Source: Pseudomonadota bacterium
GTDB taxonomy: Bacteria > Desulfobacterota > Binatia > UBA12015
Assembly (NCBI GenBank): GCA_005777805.1
Contig: SXLG01000017.1
Coordinates: 1 to 36,518 of the forward strand
Length of the DNA: 36,518 nucleotides
Reading direction: 5' to 3'
The notes beneath the pieces are model-generated. The model ran no database searches. It was not told the origin of the DNA and saw nothing but the letters and a program-made list of their open reading frames with translations. Shown one piece after another: positions 8,812 to 16,627 of the stretch; the first letter of the stretch is position 1, and the number at the start of each line of letters is the position of its first letter. Position numbers and translations under genes: made by a program.

Positions 8812-9012
8812 TCAGCCGAGTCGTTCTAGCCGGTGAGAGAACTGCTGCAGGGACTCGGCGAGGGAACGCGGTGGGGCGAGGTAGCCCCGCTCCATGCGGT
8901 CCACGGCGAGCACGGATACGCCGAGGAGGCGGGCGAGTTCCTCCTGGGCGAGGCCGAGGCGGCGTCGGACGACGCTCAGCGATTCAGTGGCGGTGAGGGG
9001 TGAGGTGGGCAT
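8812..9012 (-). CDS. Small XRE-family helix-turn-helix regulator
   Basis: A 66-residue protein that is essentially one Cro/CI-type HTH: VRRRLGLAQEELARLLGVS, then VLAVDRMERGYLAP as the recognition helix and following turn. ATG 9012 (MPTSPLTATESL) has a weak GAGAG upstream; an in-frame start at 9072 would add 20 Arg/Pro-rich residues that do not look like the family. It is divergent from the cysteine-cluster gene, with 239 bp between their starts that could hold its operator. I infer DNA binding; target unknown. Confidence 0.75.
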   Translation of the reverse strand: MPTSPLTATESLSVVRRRLGLAQEELARLLGVSVLAVDRMERGYLAPPRSLAESLQQFSHRLERLG

Positions 9013-9251
9013 GGCGACTCTCTCGGGCCTCGGCCTACGCAACCGGGGTGCCAGCGTTGTCGCGAGGCGCACATGCGGAAATGCAGCGCACTCGGCCCGC
9101 GGGGCGCCAGTGACTTGCCATTGCGCCGATCGGGTGGCGCTTCTCCGGGCCGTTCTGTGCGGCCGTGTGCGTCAGGCGAATCGGCGGGCGGTCGGGTTTC
9201 ACTGCGGGAGCTTCCACCCGAAGGTGCGGGGTGCTTAGGCGCTTGCCGTCG

Positions 9252-9890
9252 ATGTTTGTCCTCGATTCGAGCCTGACCGATCTCGCTGTCCGCTGCTGGC
9301 CGGACGGCTGCCCGCGTGCCTTTACCTGCTGCGAGGAGCTGGCGGTCGAGGTCTCGCCTCGCGAGGTGCGGGCCATCGACGGTCTGATGGATGAACTCGC
9401 CTGCCGCCTGCCCGCACTGCGTCTCGGAAACGGGCGCTACGCCAACGTTTTCGTCGATGAGGATCCACCCGACCTCCTGATCGAGCCGCGCGAGGACGGT
9501 TCGTGTCCCTTTCTGAAGCGGACTGCCGAGCGTTCGCTTTGCACGATTCACCAGCTTGCGCTCGAGACCAATCGTGCCGTGCCCGCGGTCAAGCCGGCCG
9601 CCTGCCGCCACTGGCCGGTGACGCTCGAGCAGGAGGGGCCACGGGTGCGCGTTCTGGTCCAGCCGGCGGCCGGGCGGATCGGCTGTGTTGCCCCACGCGG
9701 CGAGTTGCCCGGACAGCCGAGCGTGCTCGCGGCGTACCGCGAAGAGATCGTGGAAATCTGTGGCGATGCGGTGCGGCCGCTGCTCGAGAGGAAGCTCCGG
9801 GCGGACGCCCGCAGAGTGCGATCGGCCGCGGTGACGGGTCCTGCGCTGGCCCCCTCGCCGGGGCGTCGGCGCGGGAGCGCCCGGTCGTGA
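9252..9890 (+). CDS. Cysteine-cluster protein (YkgJ / DUF3109-like)
   Basis: The 212-residue protein carries a spaced set of cysteines: C15, C20, C26-C27, C85 (DGSCPFL), C97 (CTIH), C118 (KPAACRHWPV) and C145. The order CC...C.FL...C.IH...KP..C..(W/Y)P is that of the YkgJ / DUF3109 group, thought to bind an iron-sulphur cluster or zinc. ATG 9252 gives a compact N-terminus; earlier in-frame codons are Arg/Gly rich. Its stop TGA (9888-9890) overlaps a GTG as GTGA, the first link of the chain of overlaps that runs through the repeat array to the methyltransferase gene. Biochemical role unknown. Confidence 0.65.
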   Translation: MFVLDSSLTDLAVRCWPDGCPRAFTCCEELAVEVSPREVRAIDGLMDELACRLPALRLGNGRYANVFVDEDPPDLLIEPREDGSCPFLKRTAERSLCTIHQLALETNRAVPAVKPAACRHWPVTLEQEGPRVRVLVQPAAGRIGCVAPRGELPGQPSVLAAYREEIVEICGDAVRPLLERKLRADARRVRSAAVTGPALAPSPGRRRGSARS

Positions 9891-10018
9891 CGACGGCGCG
9901 CGACTCCGGGATGGCTGGTGGCGGCGGCTGCTGCTGCTGGCGGAACCACCGCATGACGACGGCGTACGCTTCCGCGCGGGGCGCTGCTACGTCCCGGTGG
10001 CCTGAAATAGTATCATGA
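9887..10018 (+). CDS. Possible coupled small ORF A in the repeat array
   Basis: A 43-codon frame starts at GTG 9887, overlapping the previous stop as GTGA, and ends at TGA 10016-10018, which overlaps the next ATG as ATGA. The peptide has a Gly run followed by CCC (GGGGCCCW) and ends SRWPEIVS. It may be a real small protein, a translated coupling device, or a by-product of the repeat; there is no homology that I recognise. Confidence 0.3.
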   Translation: MTTARDSGMAGGGGCCCWRNHRMTTAYASARGAATSRWPEIVS

Positions 10019-10140
10019 CGATGGTGCGCGACTCCGCGCGGGCTGCTGCTGCCGGTCGCAGTAAACCACAGCATGACGATGGTCCGCGACTCCGGGCGGG
10101 GTGCTGCTGCAGCAGTGGACGTCAGGAAACAATCACATGA
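10015..10140 (+). CDS. Possible coupled small ORF B in the repeat array
   Basis: A 41-codon frame runs from ATG 10015 to TGA 10138-10140. Both ends are ATGA overlaps, to small ORF A upstream and to the methyltransferase start (ATG 10137) downstream. The peptide starts MTMVRDSARAAAAG and again contains a CCC triplet (GCCCSS). Same caveats as for ORF A. Confidence 0.3.
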   Translation: MTMVRDSARAAAAGRSKPQHDDGPRLRAGCCCSSGRQETIT

Positions 10141-11078
10141 CGCCGGCATCCCCGCTCGTCCCGGCACGGCATTCGGCCGGTGCGGCGGCGGGCATCGTGC
10201 GACCCGCGCGTCGGCCCCCCGGCTGGCAGGCTCCGGGACCACGGCCGGCTGGCGATTGCGGCGATCCCGCGTTGCTTCCCGCTCCGGGCGAAGACCTCTG
10301 TCACCTCGCCGGCGACTTCCGGATCTTCCAGCGACTCGGTGGCCATCGCTGGTCGCTCGACGATCTGGTCACGGCCCAGCTCGCGGTCGAGCCCGGTTGC
10401 GCCACGCCCGGCGCACCGCCGACGAGCTTCCTCGACCTCGGCTGCGGCATCGGCTCGATCCTGATGTTGCTGGCGTGGCGGCTCGAGGAGAGCACCGGCA
10501 CGGGCATCGAGATCCAGCCCGAGAGCGTTGCGCTCGCGCGGCGCTCGCTGCGCTGGAACGGTCTGGAGGAGCGGGTCGGGGTGGTCGAGGGTGATCTGGC
10601 GTGCGCGTCCGAACTCGTTGCGGACCGTCGCTTCGAGTTGGTGACGGGCTCGCCGCCCTACTTCCCGGAGGGTCGGGCGCTGGCCTCGCCCGACGAACAG
10701 CGCCGCCGCTGTCGCATCGAAACTCGCGGCGGCATCGAGAGCTACTGCCTTGCGGCGGCCAGCGTGCTGGCCCTGCGTGGTCGATTCGTTGCCTGCCTGC
10801 CGGGCGGTCCCGGCGGTCGGATCGAGAGCGCGGCCCGGGCGGCGGGACTCGTCCTGCGCGCGACGCGTCCGGTCGTGCCGCGCGCCGGCAAGGCACCGCT
10901 CTTCTGGGTGCATGTGCTTGTCTGGCCGGAGGAAGAGGCACGGGCGGGCGCCGGGGCGGACAGTGTCGACGGAGCTGCCGGAGGCGTCGAGTTGCCCCCA
11001 CTCGTGGTGCGCGACGAGGCCGGGCGCTGGACCGAGGAATTTTGTGCCCTGCGGATCTCGATGGGGTTGCCGGTCTGA
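10137..11078 (+). CDS. TrmN6-like N6-adenine methyltransferase
   Basis: The 313-residue protein is a class I SAM-dependent methyltransferase related to tRNA1(Val) A37 N6-methyltransferase (TrmN6/YfiC). The SAM motif FLDLGCGIGS is at 98-107 and the catalytic motif reads SPPYF at 172-176, where N-P-P-Y is standard for N6-adenine enzymes; Ser for Asn is a known variant of that motif. FRIFQRLGGHRWSLDDL (61-77) matches the family's N-terminal region. ATG 10137 is preceded by AGGA in CAGGAAACAATCAC. The first 50 residues are Pro/Ala/Arg rich. It is followed 14 bp later by an MFS gene. tRNA as substrate is an inference. Confidence 0.75.
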   Translation: MTPASPLVPARHSAGAAAGIVRPARRPPGWQAPGPRPAGDCGDPALLPAPGEDLCHLAGDFRIFQRLGGHRWSLDDLVTAQLAVEPGCATPGAPPTSFLDLGCGIGSILMLLAWRLEESTGTGIEIQPESVALARRSLRWNGLEERVGVVEGDLACASELVADRRFELVTGSPPYFPEGRALASPDEQRRRCRIETRGGIESYCLAAASVLALRGRFVACLPGGPGGRIESAARAAGLVLRATRPVVPRAGKAPLFWVHVLVWPEEEARAGAGADSVDGAAGGVELPPLVVRDEAGRWTEEFCALRISMGLPV

Positions 11079-11092
11079 GCGAGGGGCGGGTC

Positions 11093-12433
11093 ATGCACTG
11101 GATCGTGGTCGTGGCCTGTCTCGTCTGTCAGATCGGCATGGGTCTCGGCGGCTATGTCTTCCCGGTCTTCCTCAAACCCGTGGCGGACGACCTCGGCTGG
11201 TCGCGCGCCACCTACGCCGCCGCCCAGCCGGTGATGAGCACCGCGGTGGCGCTCGCCGGTCCCCTGGTCGGCCGGCTCGCCGACGGCGCGGCACGGCCGG
11301 TCCTTGTGCTGGGCAGTATTCTCATGAGCTTCGCCTTGTGGCTTGCCGGCCACATGGAGACGCCCGCGGAATTCTATGTGATCGCGGTTGGAATCGGGCT
11401 TGCGGTGGCCTGTCTGGGAGATCTTCCGACTTCGGCGGTGATCGCCTCCCGCTTCGAGCGCAATCCGGGCCTGGCTCTGGGCATCGTCTTTGTCGGCTCG
11501 AACATCGGCGGCGCACTCGGCCCGCTCATCGCAACCGAGCTGGCGGCCGGTACGTCGTGGCGCGCCGGCTTCTCCGGGATCGGTGCCGGGCTCTGGCTCG
11601 TGCTGCTGCCGGCCGCCCTCGCGGTCGGGCGACCGTCGCGGCGGAGCGAACCCGAACGGCTGGCGACCCGACCTTCGCCGCAAGCCACCACGCTGCCAGT
11701 CGCGTCTGCGCTTCGGGCATCCGGCACGGCGGTGGAAGAGCGAGAGCAGGCTGTTCAACCCGGCGAGTCTGTCGCGCCTGCGCTGCTGGTGCCCGCCACG
11801 GCAGTCACGGCACGGCAGGCTCTGGCCACTCGTGATTTTTGGTTGATCGCGTGGGCGCTCTTTGCCTTCTACCTCTACCGGATCGGCGTCAATACCCATA
11901 TGGTGGCGTGGCTCTCCGACATCGGCCATTCCGATGCCGAGGCTGCCACTCGCTTCAGCGCCATGATCGGGGTGGGGCTGGTGGGCAAGCTTGTCGCAGG
12001 AGCGCTCTCCGATCGCGTGGGCGTGCGCGTCGCGGCGGTGGGCAACTTTACGCTCCTCGTCGCCGCTGGCCTGCTGCTCCTCTGGCCGCGGCTGCCCGGC
12101 GCGATCCCGGGATTCCTGCTCCTGCACGGTGTGGCGACCGCCGCTGAGGACGTGGTGGTGCCGCTGCTGGTGGTGCGCTGCTTCGGAGCGGCGCATCTCG
12201 GCGCGATCTACGGACTGCTCTTGCTGGCACTGGTGCCCGGTGGCAGCGCCGGGCCGCTGCTGGCGGGGTGGATTTACGACAAGGTCGGCAGCTACACGCC
12301 GGTGTTCATGGCTTTTGTTGTGACCAATTTGAGTGCCGTGGTGGCGCTGGCCCTCGTGCGGGGCGGCCACGCCGACGCACCCGCCACCGGCGGCTCGCTG
12401 CGCGCGGCGGCCGGCGGCAAAGAGGCGCGATGA
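11093..12433 (+). CDS. MFS transporter (monocarboxylate/oxalate-type fold)
   Basis: This 446-residue permease has twelve predicted spans with a long Arg/Pro/Ala-rich cytoplasmic loop of roughly 80 residues between the halves (about 180-260). The first loop motif is GRLADGAARPVLVLG and the second-half one GALSDRVGVRVAAVG. The N-terminal arrangement (GGYVFPVFLKPVADDLGWSRA) matches the MFS group that includes oxalate/formate and monocarboxylate carriers. ATG 11093 lies 14 bp after the methyltransferase stop with AGGGGCGGG just ahead. It ends in an ATGA overlap with the next small gene. Substrate unknown. Confidence 0.85.
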   Translation: MHWIVVVACLVCQIGMGLGGYVFPVFLKPVADDLGWSRATYAAAQPVMSTAVALAGPLVGRLADGAARPVLVLGSILMSFALWLAGHMETPAEFYVIAVGIGLAVACLGDLPTSAVIASRFERNPGLALGIVFVGSNIGGALGPLIATELAAGTSWRAGFSGIGAGLWLVLLPAALAVGRPSRRSEPERLATRPSPQATTLPVASALRASGTAVEEREQAVQPGESVAPALLVPATAVTARQALATRDFWLIAWALFAFYLYRIGVNTHMVAWLSDIGHSDAEAATRFSAMIGVGLVGKLVAGALSDRVGVRVAAVGNFTLLVAAGLLLLWPRLPGAIPGFLLLHGVATAAEDVVVPLLVVRCFGAAHLGAIYGLLLLALVPGGSAGPLLAGWIYDKVGSYTPVFMAFVVTNLSAVVALALVRGGHADAPATGGSLRAAAGGKEAR

Positions 12434-12714
12434 GCCGTGCCAGCGGATGGACGCTAGCGGGTCTTGCTCTGCTGGCAGCACTCCTCGTCTGGTTCACCCT
12501 CTCGGTGGGCCAGGTCGAATGCGCGGTCTGCATGGAATTCGGCGGCGGCCGCAACTGCGCCACCGCGGCGGCCGAGGACGAGGCGACCGCGTTTCGCAGC
12601 GCCCGCTCGACCGCTTGCGGGACGCTCACGCACGGCATCCGCGATGCGTTTGCTTGCGATAGTGCGGCGCCGGCGAGCCGCACGTGCAACGGGGGCCCGA
12701 CCGCGGCCCCTTGA
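12430..12714 (+). CDS. Small membrane-anchored cysteine-containing protein
   Basis: A 94-residue protein with one N-terminal hydrophobic helix (TLAGLALLAALLVWFTLSV) and a periplasmic tail containing five cysteines, two of them as CAVC. It starts inside the MFS stop codon (ATGA), so translation is coupled to the permease and it may be an accessory subunit; this is inference. No family recognised. Its last codons and stop (P-T-A-A-P-TGA) are echoed 71 bp downstream. Confidence 0.55.
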   Translation: MSRASGWTLAGLALLAALLVWFTLSVGQVECAVCMEFGGGRNCATAAAEDEATAFRSARSTACGTLTHGIRDAFACDSAAPASRTCNGGPTAAP

Positions 12715-12785
12715 CCCACCGGGGGTGGTAGATTCGGCGACGGCGCCGAACGTGCGCCTTCGGCGGGCCGACCGCGGCCCCTTGA
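12697..12785 (+). repeat. Direct repeat pair, period 71 bp, ending on a stop codon
   Basis: CCGACCGCGGCCCCTTGA occurs at 12697-12714 and again, exactly, at 12768-12785. The first copy is the 3' end of the small membrane protein, including its TGA. Weaker similarity extends upstream of both copies (GCCG.ACGTGC). Confidence 0.75.
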
Positions 12786-12896
12786 TCCGGGGGAAGCGGT
12801 TCCCGTGGTCGCTCAGCTGTGCTGCAATCGAGACGAGAAGCGTTGGTCCGGCGCGTGGCCGGAGCAGGTGCGGGTGCTGCGATGGGAGACAAACGA

Positions 12897-13271
12897 ATGA
12901 TGGTCGGACGGGCGCGGTTCGGGTGGGTCCTCGTGAGTGCCGTGCTCTTGCAGCCTGTCTGCTCCCGGGCCGACGAGGTCCCGGGGCAGGTGATGCGCGA
13001 GCAGAGCGCGGCCGAGAAGCGGCGCACCGCCGAGGATGCCGAAGCCCGCCGAGGGTTCTTCGAGCACGGCGCCGAGGGTTTAGATCGACAGGGCAGCGGT
13101 ACGTTGCGTGGCGCGCGCTACCAGGGCGACCTGAACGGGACTCTCTCGGACGACGACACGATCCTCGGCGTGCTGGGGCGCGGCGCGCGTGGTGAAGCGC
13201 CGGTCAAGACCGAAGCCGAGGAGCATCGGGCCACGCTCGAGGTCATGGAGGGCGCGGGCGGGGCTCGCTGA
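12897..13271 (+). CDS. Secreted protein of unknown function
   Basis: A 124-residue protein with a signal peptide (WVLVSAVLLQPVCSRADE) and a charged mature part containing an acidic/Gly repeat-like stretch (RQGSGTLRGARYQGDLNGT). ATG 12897 has GGGAGA eight bases upstream; another ATG follows directly. No domain recognised. It may be a lipoprotein, but the Cys is not in a good lipobox. Confidence 0.5.
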   Translation: MMVGRARFGWVLVSAVLLQPVCSRADEVPGQVMREQSAAEKRRTAEDAEARRGFFEHGAEGLDRQGSGTLRGARYQGDLNGTLSDDDTILGVLGRGARGEAPVKTEAEEHRATLEVMEGAGGAR

Positions 13272-13333
13272 ACGCGCCCGGGCAGCGCCGTGGCCGTGTG
13301 GGCGCCGCGCCGCGAAGGCCTGCGCGAGAGGCA

Positions 13334-13412
13334 GGCCCAGTGCACGAGGTCGGTCGTGTCGTCGGGCGCCGACGCCGACAGCGCGGCTCAGTGCACCAGG
13401 TCGGTCGTGTCG
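13334..13412 (-). repeat. Direct repeat pair, period 51 bp, covering a gene 3' end
   Basis: GGCYCAGTGCAC.AGGTCGG followed by TCGTGTCG occurs at 13334-13361 and 13385-13412 with 26 of 28 positions equal. The second copy encodes the last residues (DTTDLVH) and stop of the minus-strand gene at 13388; the first is its echo further downstream, with TGG in place of the TGA stop. Confidence 0.75.
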
Positions 13413-13708
13413 AAGTGGAGGGTCGTGCTCTCGTCGCACTCCTGACAGACGAGTCGCGCGACCCGGAGCCGGCGACCGCCCTCCTCGCGTGAGCTCTCGC
13501 CCTGCGGCTCGAGGATCCCGCCGCAGCCGCACCAACTCCGGCGCAGGTGTTCGTCGATCTCGTCGAAGGAGCGCACCCAGATCGCCGTGTCGGGCGTGGC
13601 CCCCGGCCGGCTTGCCGCAGCGCGCCTTTGACGATTCCGGCGCTGACGGCGCAGCCCCATCGCCACCAGCGCGGCCGCGACCGCGAGCACGAAGAGGACA
13701 GCGGTCAC
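13388..13708 (-). CDS. Small membrane-anchored protein with two Cys pairs
   Basis: From a GTG at 13708 the product has 106 residues: an N-terminal membrane helix (VLFVLAVAAALVAMG), a basic linker, and a soluble part with C60-x-C62 and C88-x-x-C91, a possible zinc ribbon. The frame is open further upstream, but that part is Arg rich and would overlap the pyrophosphatase gene on the other strand. AGGAG lies too close to this GTG, so the start is uncertain. No family recognised. Confidence 0.5.
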   Translation of the reverse strand: MTAVLFVLAVAAALVAMGLRRQRRNRQRRAAASRPGATPDTAIWVRSFDEIDEHLRRSWCGCGGILEPQGESSREEGGRRLRVARLVCQECDESTTLHFDTTDLVH

Positions 13709-13749
13709 TCTCCTGGGACTAGCGTCCGGGACTGTGATAGGCGAGGCGA

Positions 13750-14436
13750 ATGCCAGACCGGCCCGACCAGGTTTCCGCAGCGCATCTGCCCGGACTCTAT
13801 CGTCGCCACCCCTGGCATGGTGTCGCGCTCGGCGACGACGCGCCGCGCAGTTTGATGGCATTCATCGAGATCGTTCCGAGCGACACCGTGAAGTACGAAC
13901 TCGACAAGGAGAGTGGTCTCCTGAAGATCGACCGGCCGCAGAAGTTCTCCAACGTCTACCCGACTCTCTACGGTTTCATCCCGCGGACCTACTGTGCCGA
14001 GGAGTGCGGCGCGCTCTGCTCCGCGCGGGTCGGGCGGCCGGGGATCCAGGGCGATGGCGACCCGCTCGATATCTGTGTTCTCACGGAGCGCGACATCCCG
14101 CGCGGCGACATTCTCGTGCGCGCCATGCCGATTGGTGGCTTGCGCATGATCGACGGCAATGAGGCCGACGACAAGATCATCGCGGTGCTCGAGGGCGACG
14201 CGATCTATGGCGGTTGGACCGAACTCGAACACGTGCCGGCGCAGGTCATCGAACGCCTGCGGCATTATTTTCTGACCTACAAGCAGATTCCCGGGACGGC
14301 CCCGGTCCGGGTCGAGATCCCGCACGTGTACGGGCGTGAAGAGGCCTACGAGGTCATCCGTCGCACGGTGCAGGACTACGAGCGACATTTTGGCCATTTG
14401 CGGGGGGCAGATGCGGAGCGGCTCGGGCGGACTTGA
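13750..14436 (+). CDS. ppa: Inorganic pyrophosphatase, family I
   Basis: The 228-residue protein is a soluble family I pyrophosphatase that hydrolyses PPi in the cytoplasm. Signature residues are VKYELDK (47-53), the metal site GDGDPLDICVL at 101-111 (D102, D104, D107), EADDK at 138-142 and Y177-K178. It carries the short insert CAEECGALCSARVGRPGIQ just before the metal motif, found in a subgroup of bacterial enzymes. ATG 13750 (GGCGAGGCGA upstream) adds about 35 residues to the shortest family members; an internal ATG at residue 36 is possible. All catalytic Asp residues are present, so it should be active. Confidence 0.92.
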   Translation: MPDRPDQVSAAHLPGLYRRHPWHGVALGDDAPRSLMAFIEIVPSDTVKYELDKESGLLKIDRPQKFSNVYPTLYGFIPRTYCAEECGALCSARVGRPGIQGDGDPLDICVLTERDIPRGDILVRAMPIGGLRMIDGNEADDKIIAVLEGDAIYGGWTELEHVPAQVIERLRHYFLTYKQIPGTAPVRVEIPHVYGREEAYEVIRRTVQDYERHFGHLRGADAERLGRT

Positions 14437-14520
14437 GGGGACGCTGGGAGCAGGAAAACGGCGCCTGGCGCCGGACACCGCGGCGCGTGCCGCGTTCAGG
14501 GGCGAGAGCTGGAGGCGGAG

Positions 14521-15135
14521 ATGGACAGAGGAATGTCGGCAGGGGTGGGGCGGGCATGGCGCGCGGTGGCGGTGATCGCGGTGCTTGCCGCGGCGGTGGC
14601 CTCGGCCACGGCCGCGGAGATTCCGGCGTCGGGTGACTTCAACCGCGAGGGCGGCTTCCTCGGCGCCAACGCCACTGCGTTCGTGCCGGCCTTCCAGGAC
14701 GCGGCGGGCGAGGCCGACTTCGGCGCCAGTGCCGGCTTCGGCTTGCGTGGGGGCTATCGCTACGACGAAATCTTCGCCACCGAGGCCCTCTACGAGTTTG
14801 CTGCGGATTTTGGAGCAGACAAAGCCGGTGCGTCGGCGCGCTACCGCAGCCAGTCCTTCACCGTGAGCGGTCGTCTGATCGTGCCCTGGTCGACCTGCCA
14901 GCCCTGGCTCTCGGGCGGCATTGGCTTTGCCCACGGCAATCTTCGCGTGCATGGCGTGCCGGGGCTCGGTGAAGCGGCGGCGACCAGTTTCGCGGGCCGT
15001 GTCGCGACGGGAATCGACGTGCCGTTGACGGACGACCTCGGTCTCTTCGTCGAGGCGGCCTATCTGATGCCGACCCGCGATCTCGGAGACTTCCAGACCT
15101 TCGCCGCCGGCGCGGGCCTCAAGGTCGTTTTCTGA
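14521..15135 (+). CDS. Outer-membrane beta-barrel protein
   Basis: A 204-residue exported protein with a signal peptide (AVAVIAVLAAAVASATAAE) after a GGAGG site. Alternating hydrophobic strands (ASAGFGLRGGYRYDEIFATE, FTVSGRLIVPW, AGRVATGIDVPL) and a C-terminal phenylalanine (GAGLKVVF) are typical of small OmpA/OmpX-type barrels of the outer-membrane beta-barrel family (PF13505). It lies 84 bp after the pyrophosphatase gene. Function beyond membrane insertion is unknown. Confidence 0.75.
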   Translation: MDRGMSAGVGRAWRAVAVIAVLAAAVASATAAEIPASGDFNREGGFLGANATAFVPAFQDAAGEADFGASAGFGLRGGYRYDEIFATEALYEFAADFGADKAGASARYRSQSFTVSGRLIVPWSTCQPWLSGGIGFAHGNLRVHGVPGLGEAAATSFAGRVATGIDVPLTDDLGLFVEAAYLMPTRDLGDFQTFAAGAGLKVVF

Positions 15136-15173
15136 GCCCCACGCGCTGCGCGCAGGCGTCCGCGTGCCGGGTT

Positions 15174-15259
15174 CACCACCGGCGAGTTGGGATCGACGCC
15201 CCACGAGCGGGCGGCTTCGCTGTGAGCAGGTGTCAGCGGGGCGGCCCACCACCGGCGAG
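15174..15259 (-). repeat. Short direct repeat, period 73 bp, at the cbpM 3' end
   Basis: CACCACCGGCGAG occurs exactly at 15174-15186 and 15247-15259. The second copy lies within the last codons of the minus-strand CbpM gene; the first lies beyond its stop. At 13 bp it is short and by itself could be chance, but the period equals that of neighbouring cases. Confidence 0.4.
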
Positions 15260-15517
15260 CGCCCGAAGAAGGGCCTGCCGAAGTGTGGCCATCTCTTCGC
15301 GCATCCGGACAATGATCGCGACGCCGGCGAGGTCGATTTCGAGTTCGTGCACCAGCGAATCGGCGACCCGTACGCGCTCGAGCATGCGTTCGGAGTAGGT
15401 CTGCGGCGTGGCCTCGGGCTCGTCGACGAAGACGATCTCCTCTTCTTCGAGCAATGCCACGAAACCCTCGTCGACGTGCAGCAGTTCGACGATCTGGGTT
15501 CGGGTGTAGCTTGTCAT
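15233..15517 (-). CDS. cbpM: CbpM-like chaperone modulator
   Basis: The 94-residue protein is MerR-like: an N-terminal SYTRTQIVELLHVDEGFV helix-turn-helix-type region followed by a long coiled helix (LEIDLAGVAIIVRMREEMATL). This is the CbpM pattern, in which the protein binds the J-domain of CbpA and inhibits it. Its ATG overlaps the stop of the upstream J-domain gene (15514-15517, ATGA), the standard cbpA-cbpM arrangement, which supports the name. Confidence 0.8.
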   Translation of the reverse strand: MTSYTRTQIVELLHVDEGFVALLEEEEIVFVDEPEATPQTYSERMLERVRVADSLVHELEIDLAGVAIIVRMREEMATLRQALLRALAGGGPPR

Positions 15518-16497
15518 CGCCCTGCCCCAAGCCCCCGGCGGACGTCCTGGCCCGCGTAGAGGGCGTCGAGTTCGAGGGCGACCTTCTCGATCGAGCTCTG
15601 GTCGCCGCCCTCGGGCAACGTGGCGACGAGCTCGGCGTAGAGATCCCCCTGGGGTGCCGTGTTGTCGGCCGTCGGATGTCGGGTGGCCCCCTTGCCGCGC
15701 ACCCTGAGCTTGCGGCCATTGGGTGATCGGGCTGGAATTTTGAGATCGACAGCACCGTCGGGCGTCGGCAGGCGGACGGTGGCGCCGCGCAGCAGCTCGG
15801 ACACCGTCACCGGCAAGGCAAGATGGATGTCGTCGCCCTCGCGGCGGAAGAAGGGATGGGGCCGGAGTCGGACAGTCAAGTAGAGGTCACCCGGGGGCGC
15901 CTTGCCCGGGCCGGTGCCACCCTGGCCGGCCAGGCGGATCCGGGTCCCGTCGACCGTCCCTGGAGGCAGCGTCACCTTGATCTGGCCGCGTCCGTCGACG
16001 CTGAGCGCTACCTGGCGGCCGCGCACCGCATCTAGAAAATCGACGGTGATCGAGCCCTCGGTATCCGCCCCCCGGCGTGGGCCGCGGGCTCTGCGGCCGA
16101 GTCCGCCGAAGAAAGCGCTGTCCTCGTCGCTGGCCCTCCGGCCCGGCCCGGAGAAGCCCGAGAGCAGATCCTCCAGATCGATGCCCGAGTCCACCTGGCT
16201 GCCGTAGGGACTGCGCTGGCGGCCGTCTTGCCAGCGCTTCCACGCACGGGCCTGATCGGCGTCGAAACCGCTGGCGAGGCCGGACTCGCCAAACTCGTCA
16301 TAGAGCTTTCGCTTCTCGTCGTCGGAGAGGACGTCGTTGGCAAACGAGACGTCCTTGAAGCGTTCGGCCGCCTTGGGGTCATTTTGATTGACGTCGGGGT
16401 GATGCTTGCGCGCGAGACGTCGATACGCTTTGCGGATGTCGTCGCGCGAAGCAGAACGTTCGATGTCGAGGATCTTGTAGAGGTCTCGCTCGGCCAC
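15514..16497 (-). CDS. cbpA: CbpA-type J-domain co-chaperone
   Basis: The 327-residue protein has an N-terminal J domain with HPD at 33-35 (RKHHPDVNQND), a Gly/Arg-rich linker, and two DnaJ C-terminal substrate-binding subdomains (from about 145; VTLPPGTVDGTRIRLAGQG and PPGDLYLTVRLRPHPFF). There is no CxxCxGxG zinc region, which separates CbpA from DnaJ. It stimulates DnaK ATPase and hands over unfolded clients. Gene order cbpA-cbpM with a 4-nt overlap lets the cell make inhibitor and co-chaperone together. Confidence 0.9.
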   Translation of the reverse strand: MAERDLYKILDIERSASRDDIRKAYRRLARKHHPDVNQNDPKAAERFKDVSFANDVLSDDEKRKLYDEFGESGLASGFDADQARAWKRWQDGRQRSPYGSQVDSGIDLEDLLSGFSGPGRRASDEDSAFFGGLGRRARGPRRGADTEGSITVDFLDAVRGRQVALSVDGRGQIKVTLPPGTVDGTRIRLAGQGGTGPGKAPPGDLYLTVRLRPHPFFRREGDDIHLALPVTVSELLRGATVRLPTPDGAVDLKIPARSPNGRKLRVRGKGATRHPTADNTAPQGDLYAELVATLPEGGDQSSIEKVALELDALYAGQDVRRGLGAGR

Positions 16498-16627
16498 GCG
16501 CCGATCCTAGACCCTCGGCCGGGGGATGCCACTCCCGCGGCCTGCCGCCGGCCGTGAGCGTTGACGGTTCCCCCTGCCGCGCAACCGGAAGACCCTCCCG
16601 CCTTGCATGTGGCGCGCGCCGCGCGGG

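Larger units (their letters stand above)
9886..10140 (+). repeat. Tandem repeat array between two genes, period 58-66 bp
   Basis: Four imperfect units plus a fifth start. Units begin CRTGACGA at 9886, 9952, 10014, 10072, and CATGACG at 10136, giving spacings of 66, 62, 58 and 64. The conserved core is TGACGAYGGYG.GCGACTCC followed by GCGGG.GCTGCTGC; the rest of each unit varies. The first unit overlaps the stop of the cysteine-cluster gene, and the last one supplies the ATGACG start of the methyltransferase gene. Confidence 0.85.

Noticed and set aside
9886-10140. CRISPR array
   Set aside because: Units are imperfect, spacing varies from 58 to 66, the array overlaps two gene ends, and no cas gene is near.
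10601-12481. Long antisense frames across the methyltransferase and MFS genes
   Set aside because: Shadows with Arg/His/Gln-rich composition and no domain; the plus-strand proteins are clear family members.
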